DNA from: an uncultured Winogradskyella sp.
Lineage (GTDB): Bacteria > Bacteroidota > Bacteroidia > Flavobacteriales > Flavobacteriaceae
Assembly: GCF_947496485.1 (NCBI RefSeq)
Contig: NZ_CANMCZ010000002.1
Location: 186,001 to 250,000 of the forward strand
Direction of reading: 5' to 3'
DNA: 64,000 nt
Part shown: piece by piece, positions 16,326 to 25,074 of the stretch
Layout of the letters: every line of letters starts with the position of its first letter
Numbering within the stretch: position 1 is the stretch's first letter
Notes under the pieces: generated by a model
The model's database searches: none
The model's input: only the letters and a program-made list of their open reading frames with translations
What the model was told of the DNA's origin: nothing
Translations under genes and position numbers: made by a program

Positions 16326-18410
16326 ATGAAAAATTTAGGACTTATTTTATGCATTGTGCTTGCTTCATTGCAAATAAATGCACAAGAAAAAAAAATTACA
16401 GGCATTGTTACATCTGCTTCAGATGGATTGCCACTTCCTGGAGCTAACGTTCACATAAAGGGCAGTAAGCAAGGTACAACTACAGATTTTGATGGTAAAT
16501 ATTCAATTACAGCAGAGCTAGGCGATATCTTGGTGTTTAAATACGTTGGATTTATTCCTGAAAAGCAAACCGTAGGTGATTCTCAAATAATTAATGTAGC
16601 ACTAAAAGAAGATCAAAATTCTTTAGACGAAGTTGTTATAGTTGGTTATGGCACTACTACTAAACGATCTTTTGCTGGTTCAGTATCAGTAGTAGGTACA
16701 CCGAGTAAAGCACAACTAAGAAAACAAGAAAAAAAGAGATTTCACAATAAAATAGCTAAGCAATTAGCTGGCAAAACTGCTGGTGTTTCTGTAAGAGGTA
16801 CAAAATCTGTGAATTCCACAAATATTTTATATATAGTAGATGGAGTTCCTGTTCAGAAAAGTTACAATTCATTAATTGAACAAATAAAACCAGTGGCTAT
16901 AGATAAAGTTAATGTCTATAAATCTTCTGAGGCAATTGATAAGTTCGGAAACTCAGCTAAAGACGGTTGCATTGTTATTACCACAAAAAGCGGAAATTAT
17001 CGCATTCAAAATGATGAAGATTATGCAAATATCAATGAAAACGATTTTGAGCGTACTAATCTATCACCTTTATCAACGTTTTCAATTGATGTAGACAAAG
17101 CGTCTTATAGCAATGTAAGGAGAATGATAAATAATGGTCAGCCCATTCCTGGTGATGCAGTTAAAATTGAAGAAATGGTAAATTATTTTAACTATAATTA
17201 TCCTCAACCAACAGATGAGCATCCATTTTCTATACATACAGAAGTTGTCAATACACCATGGCACAATCAAACACAATTAGTTAGAATAGGATTACAAGGT
17301 AAAACTTATGAAAATGAAGATTTACCAACATCTAATCTTACATTCTTAATCGATGTATCTGGTTCTATGAGTTCTCAGAATAAATTGCCATTATTAAAAA
17401 GTGCATTTAGGCTATTGGTTAATCAGTTAAGACCTAAAGACAAAGTTTCTATTGTGGTTTACGCAGGCGCTGCAGGAGTTGTTTTAGCACCAACTTCGGG
17501 CGACAATAAAGAAAAGATTTTAGCAGCATTAGATAATTTACAGTCTGGTGGCTCAACAGCAGGTGGTGCAGGAATAAACCTGGCATATAAATTAGCTGAA
17601 AAGCATTTTAAGAAGAACGGTAATAATCGTGTTATTCTTGCAACAGATGGAGATTTCAATGTTGGAGCATCTAGCAATAGTGATATGAAAAGTCTAATAG
17701 AAGAAAAAAGAAAGTCTGGAGTGTTCTTATCTGTCTTAGGTTTTGGATATGGTAATTATAAAGATTCTAAGCTCGAAACTTTAGCAGACAAAGGCAATGG
17801 AAATCATGCATATATTGACAATATGCAAGAAGCCCAAAAAGTTTTTGGAAAAGAGTTTGGAGGTACATTATTTACAATAGCTAAAGATGTAAAAATTCAA
17901 GTGGAATTTAATCCGAAAAAAGTACAAGCTTATCGTTTAATAGGTTATGAAAACAGATTATTGGCAGATGAAGATTTTGTAGATGACACCAAGGATGCAG
18001 GTGAATTGGGAAGTGGTCATACAGTTACGGCTTTATATGAAATTATTCCGACTGGAATTGATAGTGATTATCTAAAAACGGTTCCTGAATTAAAGTACAC
18101 GCAAAATCAGGCTAAAGCTAATTTTGAAGATGAATTGTTTACAGTAAAATTTAGATATAAAAAGCCAGATGAATCTAAAAGTATCGAAATGGTGCATATT
18201 CAAAATACAAAAATTTCTGATGCTTCTATTGATATGAATTTTGCCTCTGCAGTTGCACTATTTGGTATGCAATTGAGAAATTCGAAGTATTACAATAAGA
18301 CAGAAGTATCAAAAGTGATAGAGCTAGCAGAAAATGGTAGAGGAGAAGATAAAGAAGGTTATAGAGCTGAATTTATTAGACTAGTAAAGTCATATGATAA
18401 TTTAAAATAA
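16326..18410 (+). CDS. vWA domain protein with carboxypeptidase-regulatory and TonB-plug domains (YfbK-like)
   Basis: A 694-residue exported protein. The start at 16326 gives a clean signal peptide (MKNLGLILCIVLASLQINAQ); the longer frame from 16281 adds 15 residues in front of it. Domains in order: CarboxypepD_reg-like (about 22-100, SDGLPLPGANVHIKGSKQGT, ending FKYVGF), a TonB-dependent-receptor plug-like part (about 105-225, SLDEVVIVGYGT, ILYIVDGVPV, GCIVITTKSG) and a YfbK/vWA module (about 240-690). That module has YSNVRRMINNGQPIP, the MIDAS motif DVSGSMSS (about 344), ATDGDFNVG, and a DUF3520-like C-terminal part. No receptor barrel follows the plug. Probably surface-exposed or periplasmic and protein-binding; function unknown. 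Confidence 0.88.
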   Translation: MKNLGLILCIVLASLQINAQEKKITGIVTSASDGLPLPGANVHIKGSKQGTTTDFDGKYSITAELGDILVFKYVGFIPEKQTVGDSQIINVALKEDQNSLDEVVIVGYGTTTKRSFAGSVSVVGTPSKAQLRKQEKKRFHNKIAKQLAGKTAGVSVRGTKSVNSTNILYIVDGVPVQKSYNSLIEQIKPVAIDKVNVYKSSEAIDKFGNSAKDGCIVITTKSGNYRIQNDEDYANINENDFERTNLSPLSTFSIDVDKASYSNVRRMINNGQPIPGDAVKIEEMVNYFNYNYPQPTDEHPFSIHTEVVNTPWHNQTQLVRIGLQGKTYENEDLPTSNLTFLIDVSGSMSSQNKLPLLKSAFRLLVNQLRPKDKVSIVVYAGAAGVVLAPTSGDNKEKILAALDNLQSGGSTAGGAGINLAYKLAEKHFKKNGNNRVILATDGDFNVGASSNSDMKSLIEEKRKSGVFLSVLGFGYGNYKDSKLETLADKGNGNHAYIDNMQEAQKVFGKEFGGTLFTIAKDVKIQVEFNPKKVQAYRLIGYENRLLADEDFVDDTKDAGELGSGHTVTALYEIIPTGIDSDYLKTVPELKYTQNQAKANFEDELFTVKFRYKKPDESKSIEMVHIQNTKISDASIDMNFASAVALFGMQLRNSKYYNKTEVSKVIELAENGRGEDKEGYRAEFIRLVKSYDNLK

Positions 18411-18430
18411 GATTTAAAAGAAGCAAAGAA

Positions 18431-18466
18431 AAAACCCAATGCTGCTGCATTGGGTTTTTCTATATT
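18431..18466. terminator. Bidirectional terminator between the vWA and OmpA genes
   Basis: AAAAACCCAATGC (18431-18443), a TGCT loop, then GCATTGGGTTTTT (18448-18460): a perfect 13-base stem with T-runs in both directions. It lies between convergent genes and can serve both. Confidence 0.93.
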
Positions 18467-18482
18467 TATATAATCTAAAAAA

Positions 18483-19337
18483 TTAATTTCCTTCAGATAA
18501 GTTTTTCATTTCATTTTCAACCATTTCATAGAATTGGTCAATTTTTGGTAATACAACAATACGTGTACGTCTGTTTTTTGCTCTGTTTTCAGCAGTATCA
18601 TTTTCTACTAAAGGCACATGAGAGCTGCGACCAGCTGCAATTAACTGCTGAGAATTTACACCTAAGCTTTCTAAAACTCTTACTACTGAAGTTGCACGTT
18701 TCACACTCAAATCCCAGTTGTCTAATAATGGTGGTTTACTGTAAGATACATTATCAGTATGAGACTCTACCATAGCTTCAAAATCTGGTTTACTGTTTAT
18801 TACTTTGGCAACTTTACCTAATATTTCATTAGCTCTCGATGTTACGTTGTAGCTTCCACTCTGAAATAATAATTTATCAGCAATAGAAATAAATACAACA
18901 CCCTTTTCTACATTAATTTCAATATCAGAATCGTTCATACCTACCTCTTTTTTAAGGCTAGTAACAATAGCTAAGGTAACACTGTCTTTGCGTGTTAAAG
19001 CATCTTGTAAGCGCGTAATCTTAAGATTACTCTCTCTAAGACTTTCCAGAGATTTTTCAAGATTTGTGGCGCCCTTACTCGTCAATTCAGTTAAGTCTTG
19101 TGAGCTTTTTATCAACGCATCATTACTTTTTCGCATATCAGCTAATTGCTCTTTCATAGCTTCGACACGTGCATTTGCAGCAGCAGCATCTGACAGACAA
19201 CTATTTAATTTCACAGTCGCTGTATTCAGTAAATCTTGAGTTTCTTGTTGTTTTGCTTCAAGTGCTAGATAATCTTTCTTCGATACGCAAGATGCCAACA
19301 TCAATGAACAAACACCTAATAACATTAATTTTTTCAT
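18483..19337 (-). CDS. OmpA family lipoprotein
   Basis: A 284-residue outer-membrane lipoprotein that probably tethers the envelope to peptidoglycan. The signal peptide ends in a lipobox (LLGVCSLMLASC, Cys about 16). A long coiled coil rich in Q, E, N and A covers about residues 25-115. The C-terminal OmpA domain (about 150-270) shows LLFQSGSYNVTSRANEIL, VESHTDNVSYSK (the TD of the binding loop), DLSVKRATSVVRVLES and NRAKNRRTRIVVLPK with the paired Arg. On the reverse strand a TAATTTTG -7 box lies about 40 bases upstream of the start (19377-19384). Confidence 0.93.
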   Translation of the reverse strand: MKKLMLLGVCSLMLASCVSKKDYLALEAKQQETQDLLNTATVKLNSCLSDAAAANARVEAMKEQLADMRKSNDALIKSSQDLTELTSKGATNLEKSLESLRESNLKITRLQDALTRKDSVTLAIVTSLKKEVGMNDSDIEINVEKGVVFISIADKLLFQSGSYNVTSRANEILGKVAKVINSKPDFEAMVESHTDNVSYSKPPLLDNWDLSVKRATSVVRVLESLGVNSQQLIAAGRSSHVPLVENDTAENRAKNRRTRIVVLPKIDQFYEMVENEMKNLSEGN

Positions 19338-19376
19338 AATTATGGATTATAGTTTTAATTGTTAATTATAACGATT

Positions 19377-19384
19377 CAAAATTA
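19377..19384 (-). promoter_or_regulatory. -7 box (TAATTTTG) for the OmpA gene
   Basis: Reading the reverse strand, TAATTTTG matches TAnnTTTG and lies 40 bases before the start codon. A clear TTG at the -33 position is lacking. Confidence 0.35.
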
Positions 19385-19443
19385 TAGAAAAGAAGAGAGT
19401 GCTAAACATTGATTAACAAAAACTTTAACAGTTTTATGAACAA

Positions 19444-20436
19444 TTAGAATGTTTTGTTCTTTTTAATGAAATAAGACCAGACAATTGAATTTGTTTGATA
19501 GTATTTTGAACGCTTTGGTAATTGTTTACGCTGTTTCAAAAGTCTTCCTAAATTCATGTAAAAAGAGCCATGAGCTTTAAAAATAGCAAATAAGTATTGT
19601 GGTTTTAATTGTAATAAAAATCGAAAAGCTGCAAAACCATCAAGTATCATTCTTACAATGACTCTTGCAAAAACATTTTTGTCTGTATTTTTTACAAGTG
19701 TGAAAAGACTATTTCTGAAATTGAGATACGTCTTTTTTGGGTTTGTATCACTTAGAGTTGCACCACCAACATGATAAACCGTTGATGTGCCAATATACTT
19801 GCTTTTATGATTGGTATTGAAAGCGCGCCAACACAAATCAATTTCTTCCATATGTGCAAAGTAAGATTCATCAAAACCATTTAAAGTTTTGAAAACTGAA
19901 CTTTTAATGAAAAAACATGCACCAGAAGCCCAAAAAATATCTTTAGTATCGTTGTATTGTCCTTTGTCTTCTTCAATAGTATCAAAGATGCGACCACGAC
20001 AAAACGGATAGCCATATTTATCTATATATCCACCAGCTGCGCCAGCATATTCAAAACAAGACTTATTTTTGTAGTCTAAAATTTTGGGTTGAATAATTGC
20101 TGTATCAGGATTAGAATTAAATTCATTAATAACGGGTTGTAACCAATTTTCGGTAACTTCTATATCACTATTCAATAAGCAGAGTAGTGGTTTATTGACG
20201 TGTTGCAAGGCTAGATTATAACCCTTAGCATAACCACCATTTTCTAAATTCTGAATTAATCCTACATTAGGAAAATGCTCAGATACAAAAGCTACAGAGT
20301 CGTCAGTTGAAGCATTATCAGCAACATATATTTTAGCATCATTAGAATACTTTATAACCGAAGGTAAGAACTGCTCAAGCAATGTCTTTCCATTCCAGTT
20401 TAAAATAACTACAGCTATGTCTTTGGTTTGTAGCAT
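19444..20436 (-). CDS. Glycosyltransferase family 2 (rhamnosyltransferase-like)
   Basis: A 330-residue GT-A fold glycosyltransferase. Seen: VVILNWNGKTLLEQFLP at the N-terminus (nucleotide-binding strand), YVADNASTDDSV, ENGGYAKGYNLAL, the DxD-like LLNSDIEV (about residues 88-95), ASGACFFIKSSVF and FDESYFAHMEEIDLCWRA (catalytic ED). These are standard marks of the WbbL-like branch of GT2, which adds sugars to surface polysaccharide. The C-terminus has no clear transmembrane segment. It starts directly after the stop of the HsdR-N gene, so the two are cotranscribed. Donor and acceptor are unknown. Confidence 0.92.
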   Translation of the reverse strand: MLQTKDIAVVILNWNGKTLLEQFLPSVIKYSNDAKIYVADNASTDDSVAFVSEHFPNVGLIQNLENGGYAKGYNLALQHVNKPLLCLLNSDIEVTENWLQPVINEFNSNPDTAIIQPKILDYKNKSCFEYAGAAGGYIDKYGYPFCRGRIFDTIEEDKGQYNDTKDIFWASGACFFIKSSVFKTLNGFDESYFAHMEEIDLCWRAFNTNHKSKYIGTSTVYHVGGATLSDTNPKKTYLNFRNSLFTLVKNTDKNVFARVIVRMILDGFAAFRFLLQLKPQYLFAIFKAHGSFYMNLGRLLKQRKQLPKRSKYYQTNSIVWSYFIKKNKTF

Positions 20437-20886
20437 TTAGTTTTTTGTATAATTCGGAATGTCTTCTAAAAACGAATAACGTTCCCTTTCCATATCCATT
20501 TCACAATAATAATGATTTAAACCATTAGTTACCATTAAGTATGAAGCATTTAAAACTAAATTGTAGCGTGCTATTTGATCAAAAGTGGTTTGGTCTATTT
20601 GTATGTTGTGTGATTTACACTCCACAATTAAATGAATGCTTCCGTCAGAATTAAAGACAACAATATCGTAACGTTTTTTTAATCCATTAATAGTCAATTC
20701 TTTTTCAACATTAATCAGAGATTTCGGGAATTTCTTTTGATTAATTAGATAATGCACACAGTGTTGTCTCACCCATTCTTCGGGTTGAAGAATGATGAAT
20801 TTTTTCCGAATGACATCAAAAATAGAAACTTTATTTTCTGTACTTTTGAATCGGTATTCAAACTTTGGAAAGTTGAGTTCTTGCAC
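20437..20886 (-). CDS. Stand-alone HsdR N-terminal-like nuclease domain protein
   Basis: A 149-residue protein matching the type I restriction enzyme R N-terminal-like family (HSDR_N). Seen: EEWVRQHCVHYLINQKKFP, then KRYDIVVFNSDGSIHLIVEC with the PD-(D/E)XK residues D...ExK (YDIVVF, VECKS), then ARYNLVLNASYLMVTNG. There is no helicase part and no hsdM or hsdS nearby, so this is not a restriction system; it is a widespread stand-alone gene in Bacteroidota. It is the first gene of a pair with the GT2 gene (no gap) and is divergent from holA with a 48-base spacer. Its real role is unknown. Confidence 0.85.
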   Translation of the reverse strand: MQELNFPKFEYRFKSTENKVSIFDVIRKKFIILQPEEWVRQHCVHYLINQKKFPKSLINVEKELTINGLKKRYDIVVFNSDGSIHLIVECKSHNIQIDQTTFDQIARYNLVLNASYLMVTNGLNHYYCEMDMERERYSFLEDIPNYTKN

Positions 20887-20934
20887 TACACAAAATTAAA
20901 GCTATAATGTCATTCAGACAAACAATTTAAGAGA

Positions 20935-21942
20935 TTGGAAGACGTAAAACAATTAGTTGCTACAATAAAAAAGGGAGACCTTAAGCCTATTTATTTTTTA
21001 ATGGGAGAGGAAGCTTATTATATTGATAAGATTTCAGATTTTATTGAAGACAATGTTTTGGCTGAAGCTGAAAAAGGGTTTAACCAAATGGTTTTGTATG
21101 GTAGAGACGTTTCTATTGATGATATTGTGAGTAATGCTAAGCGTTATCCAATGATGGCAGAACGCCAGGTTGTGATTGTAAAAGAAGCACAAGACTTAAG
21201 TAGAACAATTGAAAAGTTAGCTAAATATGCTGAAAATCCTCAGCCTACTACAGTTTTGGTAGTAAATTACAAGTACAAAAAACTAGATAAACGTAAAGCG
21301 CTTTATAAGACCATTAATAAAAGCGGAGGTCTAGTTTTTGAAAGTAAAAAACTTTACGAAAATCAAGTGCCAGATTGGATTAGACGTGTGCTTAAAGGTC
21401 AAGGTTATGATATTTCACCTAAAGCTGCACAAATGCTAACTGAATTTTTAGGCACAGATTTAAGTAAGGTCAATAATGAGCTTAACAAACTAAAAATTGT
21501 TTTACCAAAGGGTACACAAATTACACCAGAGCATATCGAAGAAAATATTGGTATAAGTAAAGACTATAATAACTTTGAATTGCGCAAAGCTGTTGGAGAG
21601 CGCAACGTTGTAAAAGCTCATAAGATTGCCAAGTATTTTGCAGACAACCCAAAGGATAATCCTATGGTGGTTACGGTGTCGTTATTATTTGGTTTTTTCT
21701 CTCAGTTATTACATCTTCACGGCTTGCACGACAAGTCACCACGAAGCGTCGCTTCTGCTATAAAAGTCAATCCATATTTTGTTAATGAGTACTTAACAGC
21801 TGCTCGAAATTACCCAATGAAAAAGGTGAGTTCAGTTATTGCTTTATTACGTGAATTTGATGTCAAAAGTAAAGGAGTAGGATCTAATGCTGTACCTCAA
21901 GGAGATTTGCTTAAGGAATTGTTGGTGAGAATTTTAGGTTGA
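20935..21942 (+). CDS. holA: DNA polymerase III subunit delta (HolA)
   Basis: The delta subunit of the clamp loader, which opens the beta sliding clamp. The 335 residues begin MEDVKQLVATIKKGDLKPIY, with FLMGEEAYYIDKI, YPMMAERQVVIVKEAQDL, LDKRKALYKTI and a C-terminal helical collar domain (from about 210; ending PQGDLLKELLVRILG). The start is TTG at 20935: an in-frame stop at 20905 excludes an upstream ATG, and the protein begins exactly where flavobacterial HolA proteins usually do. It is divergent from the HsdR-N gene and converges on a T9SS protein gene with three bases between stops. Confidence 0.94.
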   Translation: MEDVKQLVATIKKGDLKPIYFLMGEEAYYIDKISDFIEDNVLAEAEKGFNQMVLYGRDVSIDDIVSNAKRYPMMAERQVVIVKEAQDLSRTIEKLAKYAENPQPTTVLVVNYKYKKLDKRKALYKTINKSGGLVFESKKLYENQVPDWIRRVLKGQGYDISPKAAQMLTEFLGTDLSKVNNELNKLKIVLPKGTQITPEHIEENIGISKDYNNFELRKAVGERNVVKAHKIAKYFADNPKDNPMVVTVSLLFGFFSQLLHLHGLHDKSPRSVASAIKVNPYFVNEYLTAARNYPMKKVSSVIALLREFDVKSKGVGSNAVPQGDLLKELLVRILG

Positions 21943-21945
21943 AAC

Positions 21946-23040
21946 TTAATTTAGGATAATTAATCGCTTAGTCACTAAATTCCTAGTTAACAATTCTTCA
22001 ATTTTAACTAAGTAAACACCAGAATTCAAATCCGAAATATCAATTTGCTTCTCAGTTGATGTTTTGACCAAATGTCCCGTAACACTAAAAATGCTTGTCA
22101 CTAGATTGTCGTGGCTTAAAGTAATTGTCGCTTTCGCAGGATTAGGATAAAAAGATATCACACTACCAGAAACTTCAGAAGTACTTAAAGTAGCGATATT
22201 AAAGCTATATAAGCCTGAAGCAAGAGATGAGTTTTCTTCTGCAGATATATAGTATTCATTAGCATTAATAGCTACTATACCTTCAATCTGAGGGGAATAG
22301 TTAACTGGTACTCCTATTGTAGTTTTTGTAACAGTTCCGTTAGAAAATAAACCAGAATTGAATCCGCTCAATTGGATTAAAAACGCTCCATTAGTATCAT
22401 ATCCTATAAGTACAATACTATTATCTAAGACATTGTACGAAGCACCAGAGATTAATCCTTGTGCACTTATAGTGTCTATTGCAGAAATGCTATGTGTGCC
22501 AGGTGTTTTTGGTAACTCATAGATATTGGTATCGCCATTTAGCCAATTTTTAGTAAACACATATAGCTTATTATTATAGTGAATTAGGCCTTCTGCATCA
22601 AAATTGGTAGCTAGTGGACTTGGTGTAAAATCGGTTTGATTGCTATAACTAAAATTAATAATATCAGCAGTTACAGACGTGCTTGCAAAGTAGTCTGCAA
22701 TAGCAATACGATATACTTTTAAATCTGTTCTATGACCTTGATAATTACCAAAATCTCCGATATAGATATAAGTGCCATCGTGAGTAAGATCTTCCCAATC
22801 TGAATTTGTAGCATTTGTTACTGTCACAGTTCTAGTCACTGAACCTGTGTTGGTATCAATATCAAACAACTCATTGGTGTTTTCAGTATCGTTATGTGTA
22901 ATCAAGGTATCATTAAGATAGAGGAGTCCTGAAGTTTCATTAACCGCAACATCAAGACCAGTCTCTAGGGTAAATTGTTGTGCACTAGTTAATAAAGCTG
23001 AGCATATAAAAAAGAGATTGATACAAATATACCTTACCAT
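21946..23040 (-). CDS. Secreted beta-propeller-like protein with T9SS sorting domain
   Basis: A 364-residue secreted protein. The signal peptide is MVRYICINLFFICSALLTSA. Residues about 25-290 have repeated strand units with DWEDLTHDGTYIYIGDFGN, NFDAEGLIHYNNKLYVFTKN and QIEGIVAINANEYYISAEE, consistent with a beta-propeller of the SdiA-regulated/esterase-like kind (inference). A Por secretion C-terminal domain closes it (about 292-364): SFYPNPAKATITL, then ISDLNSGVYLVKI and KRLIIL. It is therefore probable type IX secretion cargo. Ligand or enzyme activity is not evident. It is a single gene convergent with holA. Confidence 0.85.
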   Translation of the reverse strand: MVRYICINLFFICSALLTSAQQFTLETGLDVAVNETSGLLYLNDTLITHNDTENTNELFDIDTNTGSVTRTVTVTNATNSDWEDLTHDGTYIYIGDFGNYQGHRTDLKVYRIAIADYFASTSVTADIINFSYSNQTDFTPSPLATNFDAEGLIHYNNKLYVFTKNWLNGDTNIYELPKTPGTHSISAIDTISAQGLISGASYNVLDNSIVLIGYDTNGAFLIQLSGFNSGLFSNGTVTKTTIGVPVNYSPQIEGIVAINANEYYISAEENSSLASGLYSFNIATLSTSEVSGSVISFYPNPAKATITLSHDNLVTSIFSVTGHLVKTSTEKQIDISDLNSGVYLVKIEELLTRNLVTKRLIILN

Positions 23041-23152
23041 TAAACACGTTGATTAGGTTTTAAAAGTAATCATTCTATTCATTCAGAAAACAAAAAGTAT
23101 ATAAGTCACAATTATTTAGGATGAAATGTTGTACAACGTCACTTTATTAATA

Positions 23153-24223
23153 CTAAAAGTCTAGTAGACGATGATAGTGTAATAACTCTTCATCATTGTT
23201 TGGTAGGTTACCAATGCCTTTTAAATGAAAACCAAGTCGCTCTAATAACTTTCTTGAAGATTGATTGTCTTCCAAAGTGTAAGCACTTAGTTCCTTTAGT
23301 CCAAAATCCTCTTTTGCATTTTTAACTAGTTGACTATTGGCTTCAAACGCGTAGCCTTTGCCTTCATGAGCTGGTAAAAAAGCAAATCCTATATCTGGAT
23401 CTTCTCGATCTTCTCTATGATATAAACCACAAGTGCCGAGTTTTACATTATCCTCTTTTCTAATAATGATATTATTGCCATAACCATATTCTTTTAGTTG
23501 TGACAAAGCCTTTTCTTTAATATATGCTTCAGCTTCTTCAACGGTTCTTACATTTCTATCACCAATGAACTGAATCCATTTGGGAGTATTCATTAACTCT
23601 AAAATGAATGGCGCATCATTGACCACAACTGGTCTAATGCTTAATCTTTTGGTTTGAAATGTTTTGTATTTATGCCGTTGCCATTGGTTTTTAGTCATTT
23701 CGTAGCACATACATTTTTCGTGTTCTGGGTATTCTCTTAGTTTAGGATGATTAAAGTCTCCAATCTTAATCATTCCGATTTTTTTCATAACACGTTCTGA
23801 CTTGTTGTTTTGTGCTGTACAAACAGATATTATTTTATCCAAATTCAGTTTGTCAAATGCATAATTAAAGCATTGTTTTGCACCTTCGGTTGCGTATCCA
23901 TTTCCCCAACTGCTTTTCTTTAATCGCCAACCAATATCTGTTGCAGGTGTGAAATCTGTTTTATACTCTTGATATGCAAGACCTATGAATCCAATTAATT
24001 CACCAGTTTTTAAAATTTCAGTTGCAAAGTACGTGTATCCATTTTTGGAGTAATGATCTTCTAGTCGCTCAATAAACTCTGCTGTTTCTTTTTTAGTCAA
24101 TGGTTTTGGGAAATGTTCCATAACTTCTAAATCAGCATTTATTTTAGCAAATTCAGTTAAGTCATTTTCAGTCCAATTCCGAAATCCGAGTCTTTCAGAT
24201 TTAAATAGGTAATCATTTTTCAA
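23153..24223 (-). CDS. Double GNAT acetyltransferase (two RimJ/RimL-like domains)
   Basis: A 356-residue protein made of two complete GNAT domains. Domain 1 (about 1-178): ERLGFRNWTENDL, GWRLKKSSWGNGYATEGA (acetyl-CoA loop), VCTAQNNKSERVMKKIGM. Domain 2 (about 185-356): TKRLSIRPVVVNDAPFIL, IGFAFLPAHEGKGYAFEA and LEDNQSSRKLLERLGF. Each alone is the usual 170-180 residues, so this is a tandem duplication or fusion, with no stop or shift at the joint. The family acetylates amino groups of proteins or small molecules; the substrate is unknown. It is a single gene. Confidence 0.88.
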   Translation of the reverse strand: MKNDYLFKSERLGFRNWTENDLTEFAKINADLEVMEHFPKPLTKKETAEFIERLEDHYSKNGYTYFATEILKTGELIGFIGLAYQEYKTDFTPATDIGWRLKKSSWGNGYATEGAKQCFNYAFDKLNLDKIISVCTAQNNKSERVMKKIGMIKIGDFNHPKLREYPEHEKCMCYEMTKNQWQRHKYKTFQTKRLSIRPVVVNDAPFILELMNTPKWIQFIGDRNVRTVEEAEAYIKEKALSQLKEYGYGNNIIIRKEDNVKLGTCGLYHREDREDPDIGFAFLPAHEGKGYAFEANSQLVKNAKEDFGLKELSAYTLEDNQSSRKLLERLGFHLKGIGNLPNNDEELLHYHRLLDF

Positions 24224-24295
24224 TTTGAGCGTGGTTTTTGGTTTTAATACCCCAAGTAACTATCTACTAATTATTTATGTTATGTGCAAACGATT

Positions 24296-24754
24296 TTAAT
24301 CAACCAATTCGTAAAATTTGAACCTTCCTTTCTTTTTATTTTCTCTTTTAAAACCTCTCGCATCCTTATGATTAGGAATTTCAAAGACTTTGTTATTCAA
24401 TTTCTTTTTTTTTAAGCTTACTAACCTAAATTCCTCGGAAACGTTCATATTCTTTCCAGATATTAAATAATAATAAATTATAGAATTTTGTAATTCAGAC
24501 GCAATTTCGTTGGGATGAATTTGTCCTCCAACGTTTTTTAGAATGTTCCGATTGTCAGCTAGTTTTATACTATCTGATTCTGAATAAACATAAGTTTCAT
24601 TTCCGTATTTTCTTTCTACGAAAAGCCTTTTTAGTTTATAATCTTTGTCATTAAAATTAAAGATTGTGTCGGATTTAGTTATTGAATTTATAGTTCCAAA
24701 ATGAGAATTTTCACGATTGTATAACTTACCATAATTTAGATTATCCTCAGTCAT
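24296..24754 (-). CDS. Hypothetical protein, 3' fragment of the frameshifted gene
   Basis: A 152-residue reading frame starting MTEDNLNYGKLYNREN, soluble and Lys-rich, with no motif I recognise. It has no signal peptide of its own, and the same frame stays open upstream of the ATG through IYLDKSVKSKNLT into the preceding gene. It is best read as the C-terminal part of the broken gene rather than as a separate gene, although translation from this ATG is possible. Confidence 0.5.
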   Translation of the reverse strand: MTEDNLNYGKLYNRENSHFGTINSITKSDTIFNFNDKDYKLKRLFVERKYGNETYVYSESDSIKLADNRNILKNVGGQIHPNEIASELQNSIIYYYLISGKNMNVSEEFRLVSLKKKKLNNKVFEIPNHKDARGFKRENKKKGRFKFYELVD

Positions 24755-24783
24755 TGTGAGATTTTTTGATTTTACAGACTTAT

Positions 24784-25035
24784 CTAAATAGATAACAAAT
24801 CTTTTTGCAATGAGTCTATAAAAAATATTTTTTCGTACTGAGCTTTATTCGTTTTTTTTATAAAATTTTTGTTCTTGTAAATAATTTTAAGAGTATCATA
24901 AAATTTTCGGTATTCAGAATAATTTTCCGAACCCATTTTCATATTGTGATGATAAATCAACTCTCCTTCAAATACTTTTTTGTTTGATAACTGATTAATT
25001 AATAAAAGGCAAAATATCAATGACAATATTCTCAT
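24784..25035 (-). CDS. Hypothetical secreted protein, 5' fragment of the frameshifted gene
   Basis: An 83-residue reading frame with a signal peptide (MRILSLIFCLLLINQ) followed by VFEGELIYHHNMKM and IIYKNKNFIKKTNKA, a beginning typical of flavobacterial secreted beta-sheet proteins. It stops early at LQKDLLSI just after an A5 tract. It is probably the N-terminal part of the broken gene. Confidence 0.5.
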   Translation of the reverse strand: MRILSLIFCLLLINQLSNKKVFEGELIYHHNMKMGSENYSEYRKFYDTLKIIYKNKNFIKKTNKAQYEKIFFIDSLQKDLLSI

Positions 25036-25074
25036 TTCTCAAATGTTTGATAACTTTTAATAGGAGTGTTTTGG

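Larger units (their letters stand above)
24296..25035 (-). pseudogene. Frameshifted gene for a small secreted protein (two fragments of one frame)
   Basis: Two adjacent reverse-strand frames (24784-25035 and 24296-24754) read as one gene broken by a one-base change. Adding one A to the A5 tract at 24802-24806 (reverse strand CAAAAAG) joins the first frame, ending FIDSLQK, to the second through RFVIYLDKSVKSKNLT with no stop, giving a product of about 246 residues with a signal peptide. The base lost could be real mutation or a sequencing error, as homopolymers are prone to both. The intact form resembles GLPGLI- or DUF4412-type secreted proteins in general pattern only; function unknown. Confidence 0.65.

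Noticed and set aside
20437..20886. Restriction-modification system
   Set aside because: Only the N-terminal nuclease-like domain is present; no methyltransferase, specificity or motor gene is nearby.
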